Assembly: GCA_910583605.1 (NCBI GenBank)
Contig: CAJTXN010000001.1
Span: 496,001 to 560,000 of the forward strand
Direction: 5' to 3'
Origin: an uncultured Lachnospiraceae bacterium
GTDB taxonomy: Bacteria > Bacillota > Clostridia > Lachnospirales > Lachnospiraceae
DNA length: 64,000 nucleotides
The position numbers and the translations under genes were made by a program. Positions 36,201 to 44,979 of this stretch are shown here, piece by piece. Below the pieces are notes generated by a model. That model worked only from the letters and a program-made list of their open reading frames with translations, was not told the DNA's origin and searched no databases. Positions within the stretch are counted from its first letter, which is position 1. Each line of letters starts with the position of its first letter.

Positions 36201-37424
36201 CTAAAGTTCGCCGCCGCCTGCAAGAGAGTACATACCAAACATCGGTATTAATACTGCCATAATGATCACACCAACGATTCCGGCCATAACACAGATGATC
36301 ATTGGTTCCACTACCGTTGAAATAGATTCCGTAGTCACTTCTACTTCCTCTTCATAATAGCCGGCTGCTGTCAGCAGCATATCCTCCAGATTACCTGTTT
36401 CTTCGCCGATACCAATCATATGTACAATCATATTTGGGAACAGACCGCCAGCCTTTAGCGGTTCTGATAACGGTCTTCCCTGTGCAACTTTATCTTTCGC
36501 ATTAAACAGTTCATCCCTAAATCTGACGTTTTTCATTGTTTTTCCGGTAATTTCAAGTGCTTCAATCATTGATATACCTGCCGCAGTCAGTGTAGACAAC
36601 GTTCTTGCAAAAGTTGCCGCTGCTGATTTAACTGTCATTTTTCCAAAAATCGGAGCTTTAATCGCCAAATCAGCCAAGATATATGTACCCTGTTCTGTAG
36701 ATTTAAACACTTTAAATCCGATAATCAAAACTGCAGCTACCGCTATCAGTACATACCATTTATTAACAACAAAATTACTCATACCTACTACCGCCAATGT
36801 AATCGTCGGTAATTTTTGTCCCATATCAGCATACATATCCGAAAAAGTTGGAACAACAAATGCCATCATAATAATGATAACACCTACAATTACTACTGAC
36901 AATGCCGCCGGATAGATCATGGCTTTCTTTACCATGGATTTCAACCGGGTATCTTTTTCAAACTGGGTTGCCATTCGGTCAAACGCCACATCCAGATTAC
37001 CGGAAGCCTCGCCTGCTTCTACCATGTTAATCAGCAATGGTGGGAATATTTTTCCCTGTTTCTTCATGCTGATTGCCAGCGTCTCCCCTTTCTGAACCGA
37101 GGTCATCGTATCATAAATCGCCTTTTGTAATTCTTTATTCTCCGTCTGGTCCGCCAGCATTTCCAAAGCATCCACAATTGATACACCAGCTTTTGATATA
37201 CTGACAAACTGCCTGCAGAATATACTCAAATCTCTTGAAGAAGCCTTTTTTCCGCCAAAGGAAAAATTCAAATCCTTATCCATCAGACCTTCTTCTTCAA
37301 TCTTAATCGGCGTATTGCCTTCTGCTTTAATAAGCTTTACTGCTGCATCTTTATCATCAGCCTCAATCGAGTCTTTCTTTTCTTTACCTTCCTTTGTATA
37401 GGCGGTATATTTATAACTTGGCAT
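36201..37424 (-). CDS. pilC: type IV pilus inner-membrane assembly protein PilC (GspF family)
   Basis: PilC is the polytopic platform protein on which PilB and PilT act. The 407-residue protein has two T2SSF repeats (about 65-190 and 270-395), three membrane helices (about 170-195, 222-240, 375-400) and the family motifs GETLAISMKKQGKIFPPLLI, MVEAGEASGNL and GIGEETGNLEDML. A gap of about 230 bases with a possible promoter separates it from pilT. Confidence 0.94.
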   Translation of the reverse strand: MPSYKYTAYTKEGKEKKDSIEADDKDAAVKLIKAEGNTPIKIEEEGLMDKDLNFSFGGKKASSRDLSIFCRQFVSISKAGVSIVDALEMLADQTENKELQKAIYDTMTSVQKGETLAISMKKQGKIFPPLLINMVEAGEASGNLDVAFDRMATQFEKDTRLKSMVKKAMIYPAALSVVIVGVIIIMMAFVVPTFSDMYADMGQKLPTITLAVVGMSNFVVNKWYVLIAVAAVLIIGFKVFKSTEQGTYILADLAIKAPIFGKMTVKSAAATFARTLSTLTAAGISMIEALEITGKTMKNVRFRDELFNAKDKVAQGRPLSEPLKAGGLFPNMIVHMIGIGEETGNLEDMLLTAAGYYEEEVEVTTESISTVVEPMIICVMAGIVGVIIMAVLIPMFGMYSLAGGGEL

Positions 37425-37527
37425 TTTCGCACTCCTCTCTGCGGAATTTTAATAACTCAAAAATTATTCCCATTATTCTTTGTATCTTTTTCACAAATAA
37501 AATCACAAATTCATTTAAACTATGGTA

Positions 37528-37536
37528 ATTATATCA
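37528..37536 (-). promoter_or_regulatory. pilC: extended -10 promoter-like site ahead of pilC
   Basis: On the minus strand TGATATAAT (TGn extension plus TATAAT) lies about 105 bases upstream of the pilC start in an AT-rich 234-base gap. There is no good -35 sequence. It may provide separate transcription for pilC and the pilins. The rest of this gap holds no recognisable gene. Confidence 0.4.
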
Positions 37537-37658
37537 TACTATTAGATTATTTACCACTTATTTTCACTTTGTTAACAGATTATTAATATTTTCTCAATCC
37601 TTTTCAATTTATCCATTTTTCGTTAACAAATTAACAATTGCTATACAATTAAAAACGA

Positions 37659-38723
37659 TTAAATAATTCCCCGCAGACGTTTATCCATACTTACCACATC
37701 CTGTGCAAAGATGCTGCACTGCTCCCCGGAAATCTCGCCACGCCTGTACAAATCGTACAACGCATCATCCATGGTCTGCATACCCAGTTTCCGGTTCGTC
37801 TGAATCATAGATTGAATCTGGTAGGTTTTACCTTCACGAATCAGATTCTTAATCGCCGGATTGGTAATCATTACTTCAAACGCCGCCACTCTTCGCTTCT
37901 TATCAGCAGTCGGAACCAGCTGCTGCGAGATAACAGCTTCCAGTACCATGGACAACTGTACACGAATCTGCTGCTGCTGATGAGTCGGGAATACATCAAT
38001 AATACGATCAATGGTTGCTGCCGCTCCAATCGTATGTAATGTCGAAAATACCAGATGTCCGGTTTCTGCTGCCGTAACGGCAATGGAAATCGTCTCAAAG
38101 TCACGCATCTCACCTACCAGAATAACATCCGGGTCCTCACGAAGGGCAGCTCTCAGGGCATTGTTATAAGACAATGTATCAATTCCCACTTCCCTCTGAT
38201 TTACCATAGCCATTTTATGGGAATGCATATACTCAATCGGGTCTTCCAATGTGATAACATGGGATGTTGTATTCTGATTTACCAAATCTATCATGGAAGC
38301 CAGGGTTGTGGACTTACCGGAACCCGTCGGCCCGGTTACCAACACCAGACCTCTTTTTCTCCTGTGCAGTTCCTGAACCGCCTTCGGAACACCTAAGCTG
38401 TCCGGATTCGGTATTTTGGTTCCAACCACACGAAGTGCAGCCGCGACCGAACCGCGCTGTTTGAAAATGTTCACACGATATCTTCCCACCATCGGAATGG
38501 AAATGGAAAAATCCACCTCTCCTTTTTCATCAAATATTTCCTTATGGCGTTTATCAAGAATACTCATAATAATCGGCTCTGCATCCTGGGGCATGAGTTT
38601 TGGAAAATCCATATCCAGCAACGCTCCGTTTACTCTCATCTTTGGTGGTACACCTACTGTTATATGTACATCGGATGCATTATTCTCCGCTGCTATTGTA
38701 AGTAATTCTTCTATTGTGATCAT
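37659..38723 (-). CDS. pilT: type IV pilus retraction ATPase PilT
   Basis: PilT is the hexameric motor that depolymerises the pilus. Walker A is GPTGSGKSTTLAS near residue 130, the Asp box and Walker B follow (ITLEDPIEYMH; DPDVILVGEMRD), the His box is TGHLVFSTLHT, and the PilT-specific retraction motif is AIKNLIREGK near 290. I chose the ATG at 38723 with GGAGG ten bases upstream (354 residues), since MITIEELL is the normal PilT start. It lies between pilB and pilC. Its presence means that the pili can retract. Confidence 0.95.
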   Translation of the reverse strand: MITIEELLTIAAENNASDVHITVGVPPKMRVNGALLDMDFPKLMPQDAEPIIMSILDKRHKEIFDEKGEVDFSISIPMVGRYRVNIFKQRGSVAAALRVVGTKIPNPDSLGVPKAVQELHRRKRGLVLVTGPTGSGKSTTLASMIDLVNQNTTSHVITLEDPIEYMHSHKMAMVNQREVGIDTLSYNNALRAALREDPDVILVGEMRDFETISIAVTAAETGHLVFSTLHTIGAAATIDRIIDVFPTHQQQQIRVQLSMVLEAVISQQLVPTADKKRRVAAFEVMITNPAIKNLIREGKTYQIQSMIQTNRKLGMQTMDDALYDLYRRGEISGEQCSIFAQDVVSMDKRLRGII

Positions 38724-38782
38724 TTTAACATTTCCTCCGTTTCCGACACATCCACACATGTCCCTATACATTATATTCTTTG

Positions 38783-40495
38783 TTATTCTGATTCATACGC
38801 AATTTTTAAAGCTTCCTTATAAGAAGTAATACCCTGAACACAAAGCTTTGCCGCTCCCCTTGCAAGCGTACACATTCCTTCCGAAATCGCCTGTTCTTTC
38901 AGTTCATTGGCTCTGGCTCCCATAGAAATCTTCCCCCGCAGCTCCAGGGTTACCGGCATAATCTCATAGACACCGATTCGGCCCATATAACCGGTACCAC
39001 CGCAGGCATCACAGCCTACAGGCTCATAAATCGGCAAATCCTCCGGAGACGTAACCTCCAGCAACCGCTTCTCTTCATCGGAAGCATATACCAGACGTTT
39101 ACATTCCGGACAGAGTCTTCGAACCAGACGCTGGGCAATAACACCAACCAGCGCATCTCCGATCAGATACGGCTCCAGTCCCATATCGATCAAACGGGTA
39201 ACGGTACTGGCTGTACCGTTGGTATGCAGCGTACTTACAACCAAATGTCCGGTGATAGCCGCTTTAACCGCAATATCCGCTGTTTCACCGTCTCGAATCT
39301 CACCAATCATAATGATATCCGGGTCCTGACGCAGAATGGAACGAAGGGCGCTGGCAAATGTAAGTCCTGCCTTGGCATTTACATGCACCTGATTAATGCC
39401 TTCCATATTCGCCTCAACCGGGTCCTCAACAGTGATAATATTTACATCCATGGTATTCAGTTCGCTTAATGCAGTATACAGGGTAGTAGATTTACCGGAA
39501 CCTGTAGGTCCGGTTACAAGAATAATACCATGAGGATTTTTCAGTATCCGGTCAAACTTATCCAGCTCTTCCGGTGAAAATCCAAGATTTTCTTTATCTT
39601 TCGTAAGACCTTCCTTGGAAGTCATACGCATAACGACTTTTTCCCCGTTAATCGTCGGCAGTATGGATACACGGATATCATAATCCCTCCGGTCAACGGT
39701 GATGGCAATACGTCCGTCCTGAGGTTTTCTTTTCTCGGAAATATCCATGCCGCCTATGATCTTGATTCGGGCTACAATTGCAGCCAGCAAATCAATATCA
39801 TAATTCATAATATGTACCAGCGTGCCGTCAATCCGGAAACGTACCCGGACTTCATATTCCAATGCTTCTATATGAATATCACTGGCCCTGCGCCGCACTG
39901 CCTGTTCCAAAATGCTTCGCACAAGCTGGACAATCGGAGAATTATCGACCTCATCATTTCTGCCAGAGCCTTCCTCCTCTGCAAGTCCTGCTTTTTCCCT
40001 GTCCTTCTCCCGTTCCTTCCTATACTGCTCTGCCGCCTGCATGGCCTGTGTGGCACCATACACCTTGTCAATGGCTCCGTTAATCTGCGCCTTTGTACTT
40101 AACACCGGGTCAATCTGGAGATTGGTAATAATAGAAATATCATCAATCGCAATAATATCCATCGGATCCGCCATGGCAACTCTTAATACATTTGGGAGCA
40201 ATTGGTCATATCCAATAGGAATCAGACAATTTTTCCGCAAAAAGCTTTCATTTAACATTTTGCCTATATCTTCCGGAATCTTCATCTTTCTCAAATCCAC
40301 ATATTCGATTCCAAGCTGTTCCGTCAGAATATCAATCATTTCGCTTTCCGAAATAAAGCCTAAATCAACAATCGTCTCACCAAGTTTCGTTCCATTTTCC
40401 TTTTGGGTAGTCAGTGCCTGCTGCAATTGCTCTTCTGTGATCATGCCTTTCTGCATCAGACAATCTCCCAATCTTATCTTATTATATCTGGCCAT
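38783..40495 (-). CDS. pilB: type IV pilus assembly ATPase PilB (GspE family)
   Basis: PilB powers pilus extension. The N-terminal T2SSE_N domain (1-130, MQKGMITEEQLQQAL region) is followed by the catalytic core with GPTGSGKSTTLYTALSEL near 330, ITVEDPVE, DPDIIMIGEIRDGETADIAV and TGHLVVSTLHTNG. A zinc-binding tetracysteine (CPECKRL...CDACGGTG) is near 465-500, as in GspE/PilB. It is the first gene of the pilus operon. Confidence 0.95.
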   Translation of the reverse strand: MARYNKIRLGDCLMQKGMITEEQLQQALTTQKENGTKLGETIVDLGFISESEMIDILTEQLGIEYVDLRKMKIPEDIGKMLNESFLRKNCLIPIGYDQLLPNVLRVAMADPMDIIAIDDISIITNLQIDPVLSTKAQINGAIDKVYGATQAMQAAEQYRKEREKDREKAGLAEEEGSGRNDEVDNSPIVQLVRSILEQAVRRRASDIHIEALEYEVRVRFRIDGTLVHIMNYDIDLLAAIVARIKIIGGMDISEKRKPQDGRIAITVDRRDYDIRVSILPTINGEKVVMRMTSKEGLTKDKENLGFSPEELDKFDRILKNPHGIILVTGPTGSGKSTTLYTALSELNTMDVNIITVEDPVEANMEGINQVHVNAKAGLTFASALRSILRQDPDIIMIGEIRDGETADIAVKAAITGHLVVSTLHTNGTASTVTRLIDMGLEPYLIGDALVGVIAQRLVRRLCPECKRLVYASDEEKRLLEVTSPEDLPIYEPVGCDACGGTGYMGRIGVYEIMPVTLELRGKISMGARANELKEQAISEGMCTLARGAAKLCVQGITSYKEALKIAYESE

Positions 40496-40621
40496 AACCT
40501 ATCCCTCTGTTCTATAAAATTATTCTGTATATTAGTTTACCATAAAAAATCTATAAAATAAAGCATTTTTTAGTAAAATCCATATCTAACCACTGCAAAA
40601 TTCGTCAAAATGCATAAAGAA

Positions 40622-40637
40622 GCCTATAACTATAGGC
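40622..40637 (-). terminator. weak hairpin after the J-domain gene
   Basis: A 7-bp stem GCCTATA/TATAGGC with a 2-base loop starts four bases after the stop codon. On the minus strand it is followed by TTCTTTATG, a poor U-tract. The remaining gap to pilB (to 40496) is AT-rich with no gene. Confidence 0.35.
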
Positions 40638-40641
40638 ATGT

Positions 40642-41067
40642 CTATATATCATAAGCTCTTTTTATCTCTTCGTACTCTTTATTAATTGCCTGCATGGCAT
40701 GAACATCTCCGTTCATACTGTCCGGATGAAACAGTTTCAGTAAATCCCGGTATCTTTTTTTCAATGACAGTTCATCACGAACCCCGAGAAAGAACATTTT
40801 TGCCGCCATCCGGGTATCCGAACCAGAATCGCTGATTTTATTATATTTTTTTACTTCATCATAAAATGCTTTTTCTTTGTTAAACCGTTCTTTCTCTCCT
40901 GCAAGCTGTAAAAGTTCATGTTCCAGTATTTTCCACTGCATATCAAATAAACGGGAGCGTCTCTCCAGTTCATCTTCCCGGAGTTTCACTCTCCGCTCCC
41001 GCTGTTCCAGTTCCTGCATGCGCTTATTTAATTGTTCTTTTTCAGATTCGTTAAATTTATGATCCAT
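40642..41067 (-). CDS. coiled-coil protein with C-terminal J-domain
   Basis: A 141-residue cytoplasmic protein. Residues 1-75 are a charged coiled coil (NKRMQELEQRERRVKLREDE). Residues 90-141 look like a J-domain: a helix I remnant (AAKMFFLGV), helix II (LKKRYRDLLKLF), the HPD tripeptide (FHPDS) and helix III (AMQAINKEYEEIKRAYD). HPD is what stimulates the DnaK ATPase. J-domains are usually N-terminal, so this layout is uncommon. Its ATG overlaps the antiporter's stop codon (TAATG), so the two are co-translated. Not the main DnaJ, which is at 55607-56803. Confidence 0.75.
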   Translation of the reverse strand: MDHKFNESEKEQLNKRMQELEQRERRVKLREDELERRSRLFDMQWKILEHELLQLAGEKERFNKEKAFYDEVKKYNKISDSGSDTRMAAKMFFLGVRDELSLKKRYRDLLKLFHPDSMNGDVHAMQAINKEYEEIKRAYDI

Positions 41068-42260
41068 TACAGGTTTTTACTCTCCGGTTGTTCTGCATAA
41101 TTTTTATATAACAGCTTCATGGCAATCGGCGTGATCAGTGAAGATGTGATTATCAATATGATGACTGATGTAAAAAAAACAGATTGGATCATTCCCACGG
41201 CCAGTCCTTTTTGTGAAACGATCAACGCCACTTCGCCTCTGGTCATCATACCCACACCAATAATAAGCGCCTCTTTATTTTTAAAACCACAAAGTTTTGA
41301 CATCAGACCGCAGCCGATGATTTTTGAAATCAACGCCATAACAATAAAAATGATCGTAAATACCAGAAGCGTATTGGAAATCCCGTCGATGTCCGTTTTT
41401 AAACCGATACTGGCAAAGAATATCGGTCCGAAAAACATATAAGAACTGACATCCATTTTTTCCGCAATATATTCCGAATCTTTAATACTGCACAAAATAA
41501 TTCCTGCCACAAAAGCACCGGTTATATCGGCAATTCCAAAATATTTTTCCGCAATATATGCCAGCAAAAAACAAAGCGCCAGTCCGAATATGGGAATTCT
41601 TCTGCTGTGGGGATTTCTCTTATCCAGATAACGGAATACAAAGTAAAAAAGAACACCTACGATTCCGCTGAACAAAAAGAATAACCCTGTATTTGCCACA
41701 ACTTCATACGGTTTGACACTGGAATTTTTAAACCCGATCACAAACGTAAGTACAATAATTCCTATAATATCATCCACAATCGCCGCACTCAGAATGGTTG
41801 TCCCCACAATCCCCTTTAGTTTTCCCAGTTCCCTCAGGGTTTCCACGGTGATACTGACTGAAGTGGCAGTCATAATGACACCGATAAACAACGCCTCATA
41901 AAATCCATCGGTTCCCACGGCATGAAATCCGTAATAACCACTGTATACCAGAAATCCTCCCAGCAACGGGATAAAAACACCTGCACAGGCAATTAATACC
42001 GCCTTCGGCCCCGTTTTTACCAGGTCTCTCAGATTTGTTCCCAGACCGGCTTCAAACATAAGCAGTATCACGCCTATTTCTGCCATTTGGGAAATAAAAT
42101 CCGTCTGATTCACCAGTCCCAGTACACTGGGGCCGATGATAAGACCGGCAACAATTTCCCCGGCAACCATAGGCGTATTGATTTTCCGGGCCAGCAGGCC
42201 AAAAACTTTTGCTGCGATTATTATGATAGCCAAATCTTTAAAAATATCATATGTTTCCAT
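41067..42260 (-). CDS. CPA2 family cation:proton antiporter
   Basis: A 397-residue integral membrane protein with about 12 hydrophobic helices, of the Na+(K+)/H+ exchanger family (KefB/NapA type). Helix regions include KINTPMVAGEIVAGLIIGP at the start and AAIVDDIIGIIVLTF near 160; the paired aspartates there are typical of electrogenic CPA2 antiporters. There is no C-terminal TrkA-N domain, so it is the short form. It has its own promoter and is coupled to the J-domain gene downstream. Ion specificity cannot be told from the sequence. Confidence 0.87.
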   Translation of the reverse strand: METYDIFKDLAIIIIAAKVFGLLARKINTPMVAGEIVAGLIIGPSVLGLVNQTDFISQMAEIGVILLMFEAGLGTNLRDLVKTGPKAVLIACAGVFIPLLGGFLVYSGYYGFHAVGTDGFYEALFIGVIMTATSVSITVETLRELGKLKGIVGTTILSAAIVDDIIGIIVLTFVIGFKNSSVKPYEVVANTGLFFLFSGIVGVLFYFVFRYLDKRNPHSRRIPIFGLALCFLLAYIAEKYFGIADITGAFVAGIILCSIKDSEYIAEKMDVSSYMFFGPIFFASIGLKTDIDGISNTLLVFTIIFIVMALISKIIGCGLMSKLCGFKNKEALIIGVGMMTRGEVALIVSQKGLAVGMIQSVFFTSVIILIITSSLITPIAMKLLYKNYAEQPESKNL

Positions 42261-42296
42261 TTTTTAAACTCCTTCGTGCTCTGTTTTCAAACATCA

Positions 42297-42325
42297 ATTC
42301 TAAGCACCTGAACGTATTTTGTCAA
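42297..42325 (-). promoter_or_regulatory. SigA promoter of the antiporter gene
   Basis: On the minus strand a perfect TTGACA (42320-42325) and TAGAAT (42297-42302) are 17 bases apart, about 40 bases upstream of the antiporter ATG. It starts just past the end of sigK. Confidence 0.7.
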
Positions 42326-42333
42326 CATAATTC

Positions 42334-42948
42334 CTACCATTTTTCATAAAGCTTGGAAAGTGCTTTTTTCTCGATTCTGCTGACATAACTTCTGGAAATT
42401 CCCATCTGATTTGCCACTTCCCTCTGGGTAATTTCCTTTTCCCCGAACAATCCGTAACGTTTACAGATAATTTCCCGTTCCCGCTCTGTCAGTTCGTGAT
42501 TTACCAGTTCCAGAACCCTGGCAATATCTCCTGCCAGTTCACATTGATTTTCAATGGTTTTTTCGTCACTGACAATCACATCATACAGACTGATTTCGTT
42601 TCCGTCCCGATCGGTTCCTATGGGTTCATACAGGGATACTTCCCTGGATTTTTTCTTCTCCGCCCGAAGCATCATTAACAGCTCATTATCTATACATTTT
42701 GCTGCATATGTTGACAGTTTCCCTTTGGATTCATCAAAACTGATCACCGCCTTAATAAGACCTATGGTTCCGATGGATATCAGGTCCTCCATATCCCTTT
42801 CAGGTGTGGCATACTTTTTAACAATATGCGCCACAAGCCTTAGGTTTCTTTCCACTAACACATCTTTTGCTCCTTGGTCGCCATCTTTAAAGCGTCTCAA
42901 ATAATAGCTTTCCTCGTCACGATCCAACGGTTCCATAAATGTTTTCAA
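42334..42948 (-). CDS. sigK: RNA polymerase sigma factor, SigK type (sporulation)
   Basis: A 204-residue sigma-70 family factor. Region 2 reads NLRLVAHIVKKYATPERDME then DLISIGTIGLIKAVISFDES; region 4 has EREREIICKRYGLFG and the helix-turn-helix TQREVANQMGISRSYVSRIE. This pattern with the EPIGTDRDGNEISLYDVI linker is characteristic of SigK, the late mother-cell sigma factor. There is no long N-terminal pro-sequence and no skin-type interruption, as in several Clostridia. I chose a TTG start with GAGG eight bases upstream; a GTG three codons earlier is the alternative. SigE would be longer. Confidence 0.8.
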   Translation of the reverse strand: MKTFMEPLDRDEESYYLRRFKDGDQGAKDVLVERNLRLVAHIVKKYATPERDMEDLISIGTIGLIKAVISFDESKGKLSTYAAKCIDNELLMMLRAEKKKSREVSLYEPIGTDRDGNEISLYDVIVSDEKTIENQCELAGDIARVLELVNHELTEREREIICKRYGLFGEKEITQREVANQMGISRSYVSRIEKKALSKLYEKW

Positions 42949-43011
42949 AGAAAGCACCTCAAAGCATTTTAATATATCTTATGACGAATGCTTCATTAAA
43001 GTGCATTTCCA

Positions 43012-44295
43012 CTACTTATTTTCCTCTGCCCTCCGAATAATATCATATTTATTAAGTTCTGTCCCTACATTAATATACAGGCTCTGTTTCGGATGAGGTG
43101 CACTTTCCATACGCTCTCCCGCATCATTATAAATCGCCCGGACGGTCACTTTCTGATTTTCACCGTTCCGTTTCATAATTTCCACGGTTTCACCCACAGA
43201 AAATTTGTTTCTCTGTTCCATATGATAACAGCCGCCCATCAACGCTTCATTCTCTCCGGCATACAGTTCACCCACCGTACCCAGATACGTATACTCTTTC
43301 ATATAAGTATTGCTATCATAAATCTGGGTATTTTCATCCGGTTTTCCAAAGAAAAATCCGGTGGTATACTGTCTGTAAGTACATTTGGATATCTCTTCCT
43401 TATAATACGGAATTCTGGATTTATAATATTCTGTATCCTTTTTATAATCGTCAATAGCCATTCGGTAAGTCCTTGCAACCGTTGCCACATATAAAGCGGT
43501 TTTCATTCTGCCTTCAATCTTCAGACTGTCTATGCCGGAATTCACAAGTTCCGGTATATGTTCTATCATACATAAATCTTTTGAGTTAAAGATATAAGTT
43601 CCCCGCTCGTTTTCATAAACCGGCATATATTCTCCCGGTCTGGATTCTTCCACCACGGAATATTTCCACCTGCACGGATGAGTGCATGCCCCCTGATTGG
43701 CATCCCGGCCCGCCATGAAACTGCTGAGCAGGCATCTTCCGGAATATGAAATACACATTGCCCCATGAATAAAGGTTTCAATCTCCAAATCCTCCGGAAT
43801 ATGCTTCCGGATTTCCTTAATCTCTTCCAAAGACAATTCTCTTGCCGTAACCACCCGTTTTGCTCCCAGCCCGTGCCAGAAATTAAACGTACCGTAATTC
43901 GTATTGTTGGCCTGGGTACTGATATGAATTTCCATATCAGGCAATATTTCTTTTGCGATGGTAAAAATTGCCGGGTCTGAAATAATCAGTGCATCCGGTT
44001 TTACTTGTTTTAATTCTTCAAAGTATTCCCTTGCTCCCGGCAAATCCCTGTTATGGGCCAGTATATTGGCTGTCACATATACCTTTACATTGTGTTCATG
44101 GGCAAATTCCACTCCTTCCGCCATCTCTTCCAGCGAAAAATTCTTTGCTTTTGCCCGGAGTCCGAAGGCTTCTCCACCAATATAGACGGCATCCGCCCCA
44201 TAAATCACCGCAATCTTTAATACTTCCAGACTGCCGGCCGGAATCAAAAGTTCAGGATGTCTTCGTTTCTTATTATCTTTTTCAAAATTGCTCAT
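43012..44295 (-). CDS. U32 family peptidase, probable tRNA hydroxylation protein (TrhP-like)
   Basis: A 427-residue U32 protein. The family signature is ETFIHGAMCISYSGRCLLSS near residue 160-180, with further cysteines nearby (GACTHPCRW). Bacillus YrrO and E. coli TrhP of this family are needed for 5-hydroxyuridine at the tRNA wobble position. The neighbour upstream is the TrmR-like methyltransferase, which methylates that same hydroxyuridine, and the order matches the Bacillus yrrL-yrrM-yrrN-yrrO operon, but with one U32 gene instead of two. Peptidase activity is only the historical family name. Confidence 0.88.
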   Translation of the reverse strand: MSNFEKDNKKRRHPELLIPAGSLEVLKIAVIYGADAVYIGGEAFGLRAKAKNFSLEEMAEGVEFAHEHNVKVYVTANILAHNRDLPGAREYFEELKQVKPDALIISDPAIFTIAKEILPDMEIHISTQANNTNYGTFNFWHGLGAKRVVTARELSLEEIKEIRKHIPEDLEIETFIHGAMCISYSGRCLLSSFMAGRDANQGACTHPCRWKYSVVEESRPGEYMPVYENERGTYIFNSKDLCMIEHIPELVNSGIDSLKIEGRMKTALYVATVARTYRMAIDDYKKDTEYYKSRIPYYKEEISKCTYRQYTTGFFFGKPDENTQIYDSNTYMKEYTYLGTVGELYAGENEALMGGCYHMEQRNKFSVGETVEIMKRNGENQKVTVRAIYNDAGERMESAPHPKQSLYINVGTELNKYDIIRRAEENK

Positions 44296-44334
44296 TTAAA
44301 AACCCGTCCTTTCATATTATATGCAGAAATCCTA

Positions 44335-44976
44335 TCACTTCTTTATACTCAGAGCCACTCCGTCACCAATGGGTATAATGCTTGTTTCCAGTTCTTTCAT
44401 ATGTTTCACCCTGTATAAATACTCACGCATTCTGGAATGTATGGTCCGGTTTCTGCGGTCTATCACATATCTGGATTCAATCAGTTCTCCGTCCTGAAGG
44501 ACATTATCCGCAATCAGAACACCACCTCTGGGCATCAGTCTTAAAAGTTCCTCCAGATAGTTCAGATATTGTGCTTTTGCAGCATCCATAAATACAAAGT
44601 CAAAAGGTTCGTTCAATTGTTTTAATACCTCCAGAGCATCTCCTTCCATCAAATGAATCCTGTCCCCGAATCCTGACTTTTCTATATTCGCTCCGGCTAT
44701 GGGTATCCGTTTTTCGTAATTCTCTATGGTAGTGATCGTACAGTTATCCGGCATACATTTTGCCATTAAAATTGCCGAATATCCGATGGCGGTTCCAAGC
44801 TCCAATATTTTCTCCGGGGATTTCATCCGAATCATCACCCTTAAAAAGCTCTCCATCTCCTTACGGATAATCGGCACATCAGTTTTATGTGCATATGCTT
44901 CGATTTCATCACAGAACTCTCCATTCCCCTGTTCCAGAGAATGAAGATATGACACGATTCGCTCATTGACAATCAT
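44335..44976 (-). CDS. trmR: O-methyltransferase, probable tRNA 5-hydroxyuridine methyltransferase TrmR
   Basis: A 213-residue class I SAM-dependent O-methyltransferase. SAM-binding motif I is ILELGTAIGYSAILMA near residue 58; the acidic post-motif is TTIENYEKR; the metal-binding/catalytic stretch is FVFMDAAKAQYLNYLEELL near 130 and GGVLIADNVL near 152. Closest in context to B. subtilis YrrM (TrmR), which makes 5-methoxyuridine in tRNA. It lies between the MltG-like gene and the U32 gene. Confidence 0.85.
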   Translation of the reverse strand: MIVNERIVSYLHSLEQGNGEFCDEIEAYAHKTDVPIIRKEMESFLRVMIRMKSPEKILELGTAIGYSAILMAKCMPDNCTITTIENYEKRIPIAGANIEKSGFGDRIHLMEGDALEVLKQLNEPFDFVFMDAAKAQYLNYLEELLRLMPRGGVLIADNVLQDGELIESRYVIDRRNRTIHSRMREYLYRVKHMKELETSIIPIGDGVALSIKK

Positions 44977-44979
44977 TTT

